From Prorocentrum cordatum (lineage: Eukaryota; Sar; Dinophyceae; Prorocentrales; Prorocentraceae): a stretch of DNA of 64,000 nt. The translations under genes and the position numbers were made by a program. How positions within the stretch are numbered: the first letter of the stretch is position 1; every line of letters begins with the position of its first letter. Below, one piece after another: positions 42,517 through 53,212 of this stretch. The notes beneath the pieces are model-generated. The model was not told the origin of the DNA. It ran no database searches and saw nothing but the letters and a program-made list of their open reading frames with translations. The stretch lies in assembly GCA_963575745.1 (NCBI GenBank), contig CAUYUJ010014271.1, positions 875,862 to 939,861 on the forward strand, given 5' to 3'.

Positions 42517-44640
42517 GAATCGAATATGAATATTACTCTCCACTACCCTTAAGGATCATGTGCGCATATTGCTGTTTGACTAGCGCACAGAGCTTCAAAC
42601 GTCTGTACTTCATACGGGTTCTTCCACTCAGGGTGTCTCCGGACTATCGGTATGGAGCTCCCGCTGCAGCGTTGGCCCCATTTCAGGATCGTCCTCTCGT
42701 TCGGACTGGCGCTCTCGCCCCAGGGCAGGGCGTACTTCTTCACCCGACTCCCCCGTCGTCGCCGACCCCTCCTTCGCCCTCCTCCGCCTTCCCCTGATCT
42801 GGCTCCTCCAGCTCCTCCCGCCCCTCCTGCTCCTGGTCCTGCTCTGCTGCTGCTCCTCCTGCTCCCGGCCCCCTCCTCCTCATCCTATTCCTCCTCCCTC
42901 CTCATCCTCCCCGTTGGCCTTCGCGGCGCCCGGAGGGCCCACAGGGAGGAGGGGGGGGGGGCAATGGAGGGCCGCACTCGATTTCGGGATTCGGAGGCAC
43001 GTTGCGGGCCCTGGGATCGTCAAACAACGACGCAGAATGAAAAACGTGCCCCCCAGAAAGATGTCGAATCGGTAGCTCCTCTCTGGGCCCGCGCATCGCA
43101 ACGCAGAAAAACGTGGTCGGAGGCCTGCAGGGCCCCTCGATCACTGCGCTGACCTCCTCGCCAGGGCGGCCATCTCGCGGACACGGCGCCTCCGGCGGTC
43201 GGAGACTGGGCCGAAGGGCGTGTGCGCCGCCCTGCTCCGTCTGTTCTCCAGCCGATCCCTTCCCTCAAAGCCCTCTCCTCCCCATCGACCACACGCGGGG
43301 AGATGCAGGGTAGGGCCAAAGCCGCCCAGAACAATACACTGCCCACCTGCAGGTCCCTTCCATGTTCGAAAATGAATGTTCCGAGGGTCTCGACAGTCTT
43401 CGGAGGTTCTGACTTTGGGGGGTTGTCGGCCGTGCTGCTGATAGTTTTGTATGTTTCACCATGCCTCATGGCATCTCATGGCTGTTTGAGCAAATCCTTG
43501 ATGTTTCTAGCGGTTTCTCCGAGTTCCGCACAGATTCCTTCTGAACCCATTCGGCGGCGGATCCCGTTCAACCACCGAAAAAACCTTGGATCCATCGGCT
43601 GGACGGGCCCAATTCCGCCGACCCTTCTGGAATTGAGTTCGTTCGGCTGCCCGTTCGGCGACCGAAAGGGCAAAGACGCCAATGGGCTCAGTAAGGATCC
43701 AGGGGAATCAGTTAGGCAGAAGCACCGATGAGCGATTGAGGTGGGACGACTATTTTGCGACCTCCACCCTTAGACAGAACACTACCTATGCATCAAGGGG
43801 GTGGGGAAGCGCCGACGTTGGCCAGCTCGGACTCACGCAGACCAGGAATGGCACAGAGTGCGCCGCGCACCAACGTTGAGTGGGGAAAGCGCCGACGTTG
43901 GCCAGCTCGGCCCCCGCCCCCCTGCCCTCTTAGAAACCCACCCCCGAGGCGATGCCCGCGAGCCTAGAAAACGCTGCCTCGGAGCTGCTCGGGAACTGCC
44001 CACTAATTTGGGAAACGCTGCCTCGGAGCTGCCAACACGCTGTCACGAGCATAGGAAACGCTGCGCATACAGACCAAGACTGGCACGGAATGCGCCGCAC
44101 AGGACTGGCCCTGGACCGCGTCCTATCCCAGTGGGTACTCCAGATCCTTCAATAAGCACCCCCCGTGCCAACCTGTCCGACGCCCCTTGCCCGCCCCCCG
44201 ACGCGCCCCAAACCCACCCCCTCTCGCTCCCCAACCTCCCCATGCCCCCCGAATGACAGCGGTTTCCTACCCCCCCACGCGATCCACCCCCCCAACGCTT
44301 GTTGAGAGACCTGGAGTAAGTGTTGAACAGCAAACAACGAGCTTACCACGACGGGGACTAGCAGAGGCCTGGCGAGTTCATCCCAGGGCACCACGATGAG
44401 ACCCCAGGCGCTCCGCGATGCAGGAGAAGTGCTGGGAATGACAGGAGAGTCCCCAGCCCCTGTGCATTTCATCGGGCATCCCTGTGCAGGTCGCAGTCGC
44501 GCAGCTCGCGGCTCTTCCCGAGGGTCTCCTGCACCTCCTCCCAGGTCGTCGCGTACGGGGCCTCGCGGAGAGGGCCCATCACTCCATCTCCACTTCCTCC
44601 CCCTTCTCTTCGGAACTTCGCAGGCATATCCTTTTTCCTC
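42517..44640. other. No gene recognised; small duplications
   Basis: A 31-bp segment starting GTGGGGAA and containing GCCGACGTTGGCCAGCTCGG is duplicated at about 43800 and 43880. The motif AAACGCTGCCTCGGAGCTGC recurs at about 43967 and 44011. A 169-codon plus frame (43222-43731) has a hydrophobic segment (LSAVLLIVLYVSPCLMA) but no recognised domain; I do not call it. Confidence 0.35.
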
Positions 44641-44925
44641 CCGCTGCCGCTCCTCCTCCTCCTCCTCCTCCTCCTCCTCCTCCTCCTCCTCCTCCTCCTC
44701 CTCCTCCTGCTCCTTGCCTCCTTCCTCATCCCCCTCCCCTTCCCCCTCCTCGTCCTCGTCCCAGTCCTCCTCCTCCTCCTCCTCCTCCTCCTCCTCCCTC
44801 CTCCTCCTCCTCCTCCTCCTCTTCCTCCTTCCTCCTCCTCCCTCCTCCTCCTCCTCCTCCTCCTCCTCCTCCTCCTCCTCCTCCTCCTCCTCCTCCTCCT
44901 CCGCCTCCTCCCCCCCGTGGCAGCG
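44640..44925. repeat. (CTC)n microsatellite, first block
   Basis: CTC/CCT repeats with short interruptions. Confidence 0.95.
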
Positions 44926-45155
44926 GCATGCGCACTTGTGCTGGCGGCGCGCACACGGCGAGGGCGGCGGAAGGGGGGGCGGCCCTCCGAGATGGGCAGC
45001 GCTTTTCGAGAGGCACGGCGACATCCCAGAGGCCTTCCCGGCTGCCGAGGAGCCTTCGCCGGAGAACCCAGGGCGGTCCCAGGAGGCGCCGGGCTTCTGA
45101 CAGGCCTTTCGTCGGAGCCTCCGGGGCCGTCCAAGGAGGCGCCTGGCTTCTGACA
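44926..45155. repeat. ~235-bp cassette between CTC tracts, copy 1
   Basis: It starts CCCGTGGCAGCGGCATGCGC and contains CGAGAGGCACGGCG. It ends with two ~53-bp subunits (CTTCGTCGGAG, GTCCMAGGAGGCGCC, GGCTTCTGACA). A nearly identical cassette lies at 46099-46345, about 1170 bp away. The Arg/Leu-rich frames are not convincing. Confidence 0.85.
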
Positions 45156-46098
45156 AGCTCCTCCTCCTCCTCCTCCTCCTCTTCCTCCTCCTCCTCCTCC
45201 TCTTCTCCTCCTCCTCCTCCTCCTCCTCCTCCTCCTCCTCCTCCCCCTCCCTCCTCCTCCTCCTCCTCCCCTCCTCCCTCCTCCCTCCTCCCTCCTCCTC
45301 CCTCCTCCCTCCTCCTCTCCTCCCTCCTCCCTCCTCCCCTCCTCCTCCCTCCTCCTCCTCCCTCCTCCTCCCCCTCCTCCTCCCTCCTCCTCCCTCCTCC
45401 TCCCTCCTCCTCCCTCCTCCTCCTCCCTCCCTCCTCCTCCCTTCTCCCTCCTCCTCCTCCCTCCTCCTCCCTCCTCCTCCCCCTCCTCCCTCCCTCCTCC
45501 CTCCTCCTCCCTCCTCCTCCCTCCTCCTCCCCCCTCCTCCCTCCTCCTCCCTCCTCCTCCTCCTCCTCCCCTCCTCCTCCTCCTCCTCCTCCTCCTCCTC
45601 CTCCTCCTCCGCCTCCTCCGCCTCCTCCTCCTCCTCCTCCTCCTCCTCCTCCTCGTCCTCCTCCTCCTCCTCCTCCTCCTCCCTCCTCCTCCTCCTCCTC
45701 CTCCTCCTCCTCCCTCCTCCTCCTCCTCCTCCTCCTCTCCTCCTCCTCCCCCTCCCCCTCCCCCCTCCCCTGCTCCTCCTCCTCCTCCTCCTCCTCCTCC
45801 TCCCTCTTCCTCCTCCTCCGCCTCCTCCCCTCCCTCCTCCGCCTCCGCCTCCGCCTCCTCCTCCGCCCCGCCTCCGCCTCCGCCTCCGCCTCGCTCCGCC
45901 TCCGCCTCCGCCCCCTCCTCCTCCCTCCTCCTCCTCCTCCTCCTCCTCCTCCTCCTCCTGTTCCTCCTGCTCCTGCTTCTCCTCCTCCTCCTCCTCCTCC
46001 TCCTCCTCCTCCTCCTCCTCCTCCTCCTCCTCCTCCGCCTCCGCCTCCGCCTCCTCCTCCTCCTCCTCCTACTCCTCCTCCTCCTCCTCCTCCTCCGC
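45156..46098. repeat. (CTC)n/(CCT)n microsatellite, ~940 bp
   Basis: Long runs of CTC with regular CTCCTCCCTCCTCCTCC higher-order units at 45.25-45.55 kb. CCTCCGCCTCCGC units lie at 45.83-45.91 kb and 46.03-46.05 kb. The 540- to 662-codon frames on both strands are repeat translations. Confidence 0.95.
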
Positions 46099-46480
46099 CT
46101 CCTCCCCCCCGTGGCAGCGGCATGCGCACTTGTGCTGGCGGCGCGCACACGGCGAGGGCGGCGGAAGGGGGGCGGCCCTCCGCGATGGGCAGCGCCTTTC
46201 GAGAGGCACGGCGGCATCCCAGAGGCCTTCCCGGTTGCCGAGGGGCCTTCGTCGGAGCCCCCAGGGCAGTCCCAGGAGGCGCCTGGCTTCTGACAGGCCT
46301 TCGTCGGAGCCTCCGGGGCCGTCCAAGGAGGCGCCTGGCTTCTGACAAGCTCCTCCTCCTCCTCCTCCTCCTCCTCCTCCTCCTCCTCCTCCTCCTCCTC
46401 CTCCTCCTCCCCCTCCTCCTCCGCCTGGCCTTCGTCGGAGCCTCCGCAGCCGTCCAAGGAGGCGCCTAACTTCTGACAAG
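46099..46480. repeat. Cassette copy 2, CTC tract and a third partial cassette
   Basis: 46099-46345 repeats the 44926-45155 cassette with few differences. 46346-46422 is CTC. 46430-46480 carries one more 53-bp subunit (CCTTCGTCGGAGCCTCCG, AAGGAGGCGCCTAACTTCTG). Confidence 0.85.
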
Positions 46481-47100
46481 CTCCCCAGCAACCTCAGAAG
46501 GTGCCTGCCTCCTCGAGCCACCCCCCGGCGCGTGCCACGAAGGCCGGGGGAGGGAGGGCGGCACTCTGGACAGCAGCACCTGGCAAAGCAGGACCGAAAC
46601 GCAGACAGATGGTGGGGTGGGTGCCGTCTCTCCTGCGGGTTTCACGGCGCCCATCCCTTCATGGGTGGGGTGCGTACGCTGGGAAAGCAAACTTACCCTG
46701 TGCCGGTGGGGGTGGCGATGGTTCTGTCGATGATGAGGCACGGGTGGGCGAGGAGAACCGTAATGCCAGCAGGGTGCGATCGGTGACCTTCCGAACATGG
46801 GTTCGCGCCGTTTAGCTCCAATGTGTACTTGCCTACACCCTGCGAAATGCTTAAGAAATCATGGGTTAAGAAATTCATAGTCTCAGAACTTGAATAAAAA
46901 CCCAACATGTCTATTAAAATCATAGGATTTACATTGAAACATTAAGAATAATCGAGACTCTGGCCGAAAACTGAAGTTTTCTTAAGCATCGCCTAAGGTG
47001 TAATTACCGAAGCCCTTCGATTTGAAGCTGGCGATGTAATGAAGGCCGAGGCCGGCTGCGCGCTGCCAGCGGAGCTGAGCGAGGCAATCACACATTGGGG
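46481..47100. other. No gene recognised; AT-richer part 46.8-47.0 kb
   Basis: No coding or RNA feature was seen. Confidence 0.3.
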
Positions 47101-47280
47101 TACAGAAGGGGCGTTGACCTAAGGAACCCTAAATAAGGAACGAGGCCTCTTTTTCCCATAAGTTTAACTTCGATTTCCCACCGAAGTCCTAAGCAAAACC
47201 AAAGGCGAACTGCAAAACAACTAAGGAACACCGAGCCCCTCCCCAACGAAAAGGGTTCCTTCCTCAGTGCCCCGACTGTA
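47101..47280. mobile_element. MITE family M1 copy, 180 bp
   Basis: It begins TACAGAAGGGGCGTTGACCT and ends GTGCCCCGACTGTA. The interior matches the 19979 copy (AAGGAACCCTAAATAAGGAA, TTTAACTTCGATTTCCC, CCCCTCCCCAACGAAAAGGG). Length is identical to that copy. The left terminus carries substitutions relative to the perfect terminal repeat. Confidence 0.85.
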
Positions 47281-48370
47281 GCACACGTCCTAGGTACCAT
47301 CGAGAACAGGGGGAGGGGGCGAAGAGGACGAGGGTCGGGTGGCCGAGCGGAGATGGGGAGGGGAGCGGAGCGGAGCGTGTGACGCGAGGTGGAGGGGCGA
47401 ATGCAAGGCCGTCCACGGCAACACCAAAAACCGACAACCGACCGCTTCGACAACGAAGCCGAAACCGACCGAAACCGAATCAGATCGAACCGAGCGAACG
47501 CAGCCGAGAAGGACGGAGCGACGCAGCAAAGACGCGCAGCCGACAGAGCCGAGCCGACCGAACGCAACCGACGACGAGGCGGCCGAGCCGACCGAACTGT
47601 TGACACCCTTGGCAGGAAAGGAGGTAAGCGAACTGAGGGAGGTGTAAGATTCCTTTTGGACCCCCGCGCAAGAATATCCTCCTCCTCCTGCTCCTCGGGA
47701 GCGCGACGAGAGGAAGGCGGAGGACGGTGGGGGCGGGCCGGCTGTTCGTCCCGAGTCGTTCTTTGACAGCCTCGAGACCCGAAGCCAGCCCCCGCGGATA
47801 GAGGAGCGAAACACTTGAGCGACGATCAACAATTGTCTTGCGCGCGATGACGTCGCGACTTTACGTGGTGGCTCACGCGGGCCGCCAGTGCGACACGCGA
47901 CGCTTGAAAGCGCGAGCTTGCGCGGGCATCCTACGCGTCAACGTCGGCGAAGAGGACTCCGTTTTCTTGCGTCGCCCACTTGTTGTTTTGCTTCGCATGC
48001 TTTGGAAAGCAGAAGAAAGGGTAGAAGAACCAACATCTGCATAAACAGAAACTTGGGGAGCTCCGCGTGCGTTTCTTGGATGGGCGCTGGGACCTCCTTC
48101 CTGGCACGCGGATCGCGCCAGGGGCGGCGCCGGAGGCCCCGCCAGGGGGGCCCAACGCTGATCCGAGAAATCTGCGCGGAGCTCCGAAAATCTATGTTTA
48201 TGTCATTTCTTCTCATTCGGGCGGAGGCCCAAGATGGCGACTAACTTGCCGCCTTAATTCTTCCCTTCAATCCTGTGGTGTTGAGTCCTCGTTTTGATGA
48301 GGCAGCGCCCCGCGGCTCACATCCTCCCGAGGCCCCCTCCCCCTCTTCCCTCCTCCCCCCATCCCTGCCT
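47281..48370. other. No gene recognised
   Basis: CGACCGAAACCGAA and GCCGAGCCGACCGA-type short repeats fill 47.43-47.60 kb and open Arg/Thr-rich frames on the plus strand. Nothing else was recognised. Confidence 0.3.
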
Positions 48371-48630
48371 CTGCCACACCCCTCAAACGCTTCGTGTCCC
48401 CATTGGGGGTTCCAGCTGAAGCCCAATGTCCAGGGCCCGCATGCCACCGCCGCGCCCGTTTCGACACACACCTCACACGTTTCGTGTACCCGCATAAGGA
48501 GCCCCACCGAAGGCCCCAGTGGGAGGGCCCGCATGCCACCGCCCCACTCATGTCGGCACGCCCCGCCCACCTCTCGTGGCCCCATCGGGAGCTTCACCGA
48601 ATCCGTCCCACCTCCCTTGCGGCACTCACC
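48371..48630 (-). repeat. R90 repeat family, about 2-3 diverged units in reverse orientation
   Basis: CACACCCCTCAAACGCTTCG, CACACCTCACACGTTTCGTG, GGAGCCCCACCGAAGGCCCC and CTCGTGGCCCCATCGGGAGC are reverse-complement R90 landmarks (compare 57.5-58.8 kb). Confidence 0.7.
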
Positions 48631-48706
48631 ATTTCATATTCTTGGGCCCTTCGAGGCGCAGGATTTTATGGGGAGGCCGAGGGGGGAAGACAACAACGAC
48701 ACCACG

Positions 48707-48746
48707 ACCACGAACACCACGACGACGACGACGACAACGACAACGC

Positions 48747-48826
<80 letters not shown>

Positions 48827-49099
48827 GCCGCCACAGGCAGCGTACCCCGAGCGACATGAACTCTCGGCCAGACGACGACGCTGACTTTGAAGATGACGAC
48901 GACGACGACGACGACGACGACGGTACCGGCGGCAGCGGCGGCAATGTCGGCGACGGCGACGGCGACGATGGCCGCCACAGGCAGCGTACCCCGAGCGACA
49001 TGAACTCTCGGCCAGTCGACGACGCTGACGACGACGACATTGACGCTGATGTTGACGACAGCGACGGCGACGACGACGACGCTTACGACGACAACGCTT

Positions 49100-49155
<56 letters not shown>

Positions 49156-49257
49156 ACCGGCGGCAGCGTCGGCGACGGCGACGGCGACGACGGCCGCCAC
49201 AGGCAGCGTACCCCGAGCGACATGAACTCTCGGCCAGAAGACGACGCTGACATTGAA

Positions 49258-49293
<36 letters not shown>

Positions 49294-49312
49294 GACGACG
49301 TTGACGCTGAGG

Positions 49313-49346
<34 letters not shown>

Positions 49347-49470
49347 TGACGCTGACGCTGACGACGACGACGTGCCCCGAACGATGGCCCTGGCGCTCTC
49401 GGCGACAAGACGACGACGACGCGCACGACCTCGACGACGACGGCGACGTGCCCCGAGCGATGGCCTTGAC
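48707..49470 (+). repeat. (GAC)n microsatellite with three embedded 48-bp cassettes
   Basis: GAC repeats are interrupted by a cassette starting GGCCGCCACAGGCAGCGTAC and ending TGAACTCTCGGCCA at about 48826, 48969 and 49189. In the plus frame running 48394-49977 the cassette reads GRHRQRTPSDMNSRP and the GAC tracts read poly-Asp. A highly acidic repeat protein is conceivable, but the frame has no supported start and ends in an unrelated CTC tract, so I list it as a repeat. Confidence 0.85.
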
Positions 49471-49564
49471 GCGCTCTGCGAGAAAACTCCTGAGTTCCGC
49501 CTCGGCCGGCGGGGGGGGTGGGTCAGCTCGTCGGCTGCAAGCAAGGAGTGGCCCTCCCTGAGAT

Positions 49565-49775
49565 TATCCTCCTTCTCCTTCTGCTCCGCCGCCTCCTCCG
49601 CCGCCTCGTCCTCGTCCTCCTCCTCCTCCTCCGCCTCCTCCTGGTCCTCGTTCCTCGGTCCTCGCTCCTCGCTCCTCCTCCTCCTCCTCCTCCTCCTCCT
49701 CCTCTTCCTCCTCCGCCTCCTCCGCTTCCTCCTCTTCCTCCTCCCCCTCCTCCTCCTCCTCCCCCTTCCCGCGGC
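49565..49775. repeat. (CTC)n microsatellite
   Basis: CTCCTC with CGC and TTC variants. Confidence 0.9.
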
Positions 49776-50223
49776 GTCGCAATGTTTGCACAGAGATGGG
49801 CGATACTCCTGGTTCTGCCGTGTTTCGGCCACGCGCCCTGGAAAAACATCGCGACCGGAAGTCTTGCTGCCATTTGCAGCCTCTGGGGGCCCTCGCCCAG
49901 CCCAAGGGCCGTCGGACACAGGCCCGGGAAGAGAAGCCAGCCCTGGTCGAGACCTCCGGGGGCCCGTATCGAAATGATCAAGACACCTCGTGTCTGGGGC
50001 GTCACCTTGCGTGCACGGCTTCCGGGGGGGGGCGCGGGGGAGGGGCAAACCCGAGCGTGCAAGCCGCTGCCGTCGCATTGTGTTTCGTGACGGGTGGGCC
50101 CCATGGCGGGTGGGCCCGCACTCTTGCGGGTCGCCGAAGTCTCGGCGCCGGCGCCGTCCCTGGCCGGGCACGCGCCGGACCTCTGGCGGACCAGCCGCCT
50201 CATCCCAGTGACTCCCAGTGAGT
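49776..50223. other. No gene recognised
   Basis: GC-rich unique sequence left of the LINE-B tail. Confidence 0.3.
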
Positions 50224-50233
50224 AACTAACTAG

Positions 50234-50265
<32 letters not shown>

Positions 50266-50290
50266 GTAAGTTAATAGGTAAGTAAGTAGC
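50224..50290 (-). repeat. (TTAG)n tail of LINE-B
   Basis: The plus strand shows about ten CTAA units, then TAAG variants. On the minus strand this is (TTAG)n directly 3' of the LINE-B coding remnant. A short tandem tail is a usual 3' end of non-LTR retrotransposons and marks the element's end. Confidence 0.75.
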
Positions 50291-51759
50291 AGCCGCGTGC
50301 GCACGCACATGAGCAAAAGAGGACAAATCAACGCGTTCGGCTTTACTGCCGCGCTGCTCCTCTCCAGGTGTCTGCCGGAACGGCAGCAATAATATATGGC
50401 CAACGTATGTTACTTTGTACACATGCATTCTGTCGGAGCGTGTCTTAGCACTTCCCTCGGCCACACCTGTCGTGGTCGGCCCCGCTCGCGCGGCCGTGCC
50501 GGGTCCAAAACTTCCACAGATGAAGGTTTGAAAACGGCTTGGCGGAGAGGGTGCTGGTCACCCTCGCGCGCAATCCTGGCAAAGTAAATAAGTTGTCTTT
50601 CCAGCAGCGTACAACTGAGCCTAACACAGCGCGCCTGCTCTAGAACAGCTGCATTTGTCACATGGTTCACGTGCGAGTGCGGCACCCTCAGGATCTTTCG
50701 CAGGCGCCGCGCCTGGAACGCATCCAGCTTGGACAGCTCCGCGTTCTTCAGCCAGGCAGTGTGGAGGCTGTATAAGAGCTTGCTCAGGACGCACGCCTCG
50801 AAAATACGGATCTTCCGTCGGGTAGGAAGAGCCGCGTGCGACCACAAACGAACGAGCTTCTCGAACTCGGCCCTCGCCGCGCCTAGTCTCCGGGACAGCT
50901 CCGCGTCCACGGTGCCAGCCCCAGACAGGACGCTCCCCAGATAGACGTCCACGTGCCCGCCGTCTGGCTTCGGTATGCGGGCCTCGCACCTGACCGGAAG
51001 CACCTCAAGCTTTCTCCAGTTGTACTCCAGGCCGCACTGCGCTCCAGCTCGCGCAATCGCCCGCCTGTACTCGGTCGCGCCGCCACCCTGCGCAGCCACG
51101 ATCAGCGTGTCGTCTGCGTAGATCAGCTCGCTCACGTCTGTGGATCTGGGGCCCAGGTCTGCCTTGGCATCGTGGATCAGAACGGTCATGACGATTGCCG
51201 CTGATCGGATGTGCATCCTGCCTCGTGCACTGCCGGTGCGAGCATCTGTTCTGGCAGGCCAAACCTTCTGAGGGCTATAATCAGCGCGTCTGGGTCTACG
51301 CTGTCGAAAGCCTTCGCCCAGTCGAGCGCCAAGAGCACCGCCTGTCCGTCCTGAGCCGCCCAGGTCTCGTCCGGGAGACGCCTCGCGAGGAAGATGGCGC
51401 CGGCGGTGCCGGCATTCGACTCGAATCCGAACGGAGTGGCCAAAATTCTCTGCTCTGCCCCGGCTGTCTTGATGGGGCTGTAACAAGACGGTCGCGTACA
51501 GCTTGTATCCAGCCTGTAGAAGACACATGGGGCGATAATGTTCGCACTTGGTCTCGTCACCTTTCTTGAAGATGGCGATGACGAGCGCCTCGCGCCACGA
51601 ATCTGGCACGACTCCTTCATGCCAGCACTTCTGACACAGTGCCGTCGCCCATCTCCTCGCCGGCGAGTTGCGCGTGCACGCTGCTGTCCACAGGTCCCCA
51701 GGTATCCCATCGGAGCCGCAGGCCTTGTCCCACTTCATGCAACGTGCAGCGTCGGACAC
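50291..51759 (-). pseudogene. LINE-B reverse transcriptase and C-terminal part
   Basis: One minus frame of 449 codons (51759 to 50410) holds both ends of an RT. Its start reads MKWDKACGSDGIPGDLW, DSWREALVIAIFKKGD and YRPMCLLQAGYKLYA. Its second half reads VSELIYADDTLIVA (motif C, intact YADD), VYLGSVLSGAGTVDAEL, RKIRIFEACVLSKLLYSL and LDAFQARRLRKILRV. The middle of the domain is in another frame (51710 to 51186): ATPFGFESNAGTAGAIFLAR and AVLLALDWAKAFDSVDPDAL (motif A, intact). Motif B (QGCPLSP-type), expected between LPEQMLAP and AAIVMTVLIHDAKADL, is absent. A deletion of roughly 30 codons probably removed it. Two frameshifts plus this loss make it inactive. The C-terminal HPLRQAVFKPSS and RGRPRQVWPREV fit the end of this LINE type, followed by the (TTAG)n tail. 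Confidence 0.85.
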
Positions 51760-52660
51760 CTCGTCGCCCGTGATTGGCCCGCTGAGGTCCCAAGAACGAA
51801 ACGCCCGCTTGTGTCGTCACTCGCCTCGCCCACTGCACCTCGTCGAAGAACTCTGCGATGGTCTCTGCGCGGCTCTCGGAGTCCACGAGGTGCCCCGAAA
51901 GATTCCGAAGTCGTCCATGTTGCGGGCAAAGCCCTTTCCGAAGGCGCCTCAATTGGTTCCAGTCGCCAGAAGCGAGCAGGCTGTCAAGCCACTCGGCCCG
52001 GTCCTTCTTCACTGAGTCCTTCACAATCTTGCCCAAGCCTTTCTCGCGTTCAGTGTGGCCCTGCCGTCTTGTCTGTGTGCGGTTCTCAATATGGCGCAAA
52101 ATGCGGCTCGAGATCCAAGGTCTGCGGTGGGTCAAACTGGCGACTGGGACCGAGGCGCCCACGGCGGCACGGAAAGCGCCCGGCATGCGTCGTTCCATCT
52201 CCTCGGCGGAGGCGTTCTCTGGACCAGTTTCAGGAAGATGGGCCGCGAACGTCTGGGCGAAATTGCCAGAGGTCGCTGGAAAGCGCAATGAACTCCAGTC
52301 TGGGCGTCCTTGTTTCTTACTCTCTCGGGCCGGTTTCGGGACGAACATGTCCACGTCCGTGAGCAGAAAATGGTGCGAAGCAAGCGCGCGGCAGCAATCG
52401 CTGCGCACCATGTTGAGCATGCCGGCCCATTCTGCAGAGATGAGCGTGAAGTCTACCTGGCCGAACTTTGTCGGTGGTCGGCGGATCCTTGGCGGACTTC
52501 CCCACGTTGTAGCACGTGATCTGATTATCCGCTGGCAGGTCGAAGAACGTGTTACCAATGATGAGGTTCTGCTTCGTGCACAACTCTGTGCTTCGCCCCA
52601 AATTCTCCCAAGGGAGCTACGCTCGTGCTTCGCGCTTCGCGAAACCCGAACCACGTCGTG
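51760..52660 (-). pseudogene. LINE-B endonuclease C-terminus and linker (5'-truncated)
   Basis: Frame 52601 to 52317 reads LCTKQNLIIGNTFFDLPADN and QITCYNVGKSAKDPPT. After a frameshift near 52.48 kb, frame 52753 to 51617 continues KFGQVDFTLISAEWAGML and RALASHHFLLTDVDMFV. These are the last blocks of an AP-type endonuclease: NTFF, QxDF/YI and the SDH-type motif, here SHH. The linker follows: SLTHRRPWISSRILRHIE, KKDRAEWLDSLLASGDWNQL and DSESRAETIAEFFDEVQWA, leading into the RT. The N-terminal endonuclease blocks are missing, so the copy is 5'-truncated, usual for LINEs. Confidence 0.75.
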
Positions 52661-52743
52661 CTCACTCGACGCGAGGAGGACGCGCAAAATGAGGATGAAG
52701 AATCGCGAATCACGCAAACCGCGAATACAGCTGGGCCAAGGAT

Positions 52744-52894
52744 AGAAGAGCATCCTTCAAGAACATGAATCCCTCCGCCGGCCAAAACACATAGAACATT
52801 CAAGGGCATCCTCCCCAGGATTCGCAGCAGCATCCAAAAAGCACGAAAAACATTAGGGGACCCTCCCCGAACCGACCTCGATCTTATTCCTCGG
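52744..52894. repeat. Dispersed 151-bp repeat, copy 2
   Basis: It begins AGAAGAGCATCCTTCAAGAA and contains CCCTCCGCCGGCCAAAACAC. It ends ACCCTCCCCGAACCGACCTC, GATCTTATTCCTCGG. It has the same orientation and length as 12153-12303. It lies just 5' of the truncated LINE-B. Confidence 0.7.
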
Positions 52895-52919
52895 CCCGGC
52901 CGCAACATGGCGCTCTCGT

Positions 52920-53212
52920 GGCGGCCCCTCCTCCCCTTCTCCCTCCTCCCTCCTCCCTCCTCCTCCCTCCCTCCTCCTCCCTCCCTCCTCCCTCTCCCTC
53001 TTCCCTCCTCCTCCTCCTCCTCCTCCTCCTCCTCCCTCCCTCCCTCCCTCCCTCCCTCCCTCCCCCTCCCTCCCTCCCTCCTCCCTCCTCCTCCTCCTCC
53101 TCCTCCTCCTCCTCCTCCTCCTCCTCTCCTCCTCCTCCCCTCCTCCTCCTCCTCCTCCTCCTCCTCCTCCTCCTCCTCCTCCTCCTCCTCCTCCTCCTCC
53201 TCCCCCTCCCTC
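52920..53212. repeat. (CCT)n microsatellite
   Basis: CTCCCTCCTCC and (CCCT)n units grade into pure CCT repeats. Confidence 0.95.

Noticed and set aside
43222-43731. 169-codon frame with a hydrophobic stretch
   Set aside because: One possible membrane segment is not enough; no family is recognisable.
44469-46469. Very long frames (540-662 codons) on both strands
   Set aside because: They are translations of CTC/GAG repeats and continue on both strands over the same bases.
48394-49977. 527-codon acidic protein
   Set aside because: It is dominated by GAC repeats, starts in R90 repeat sequence and ends in a CTC tract. Kept only as a finding about the embedded cassette.
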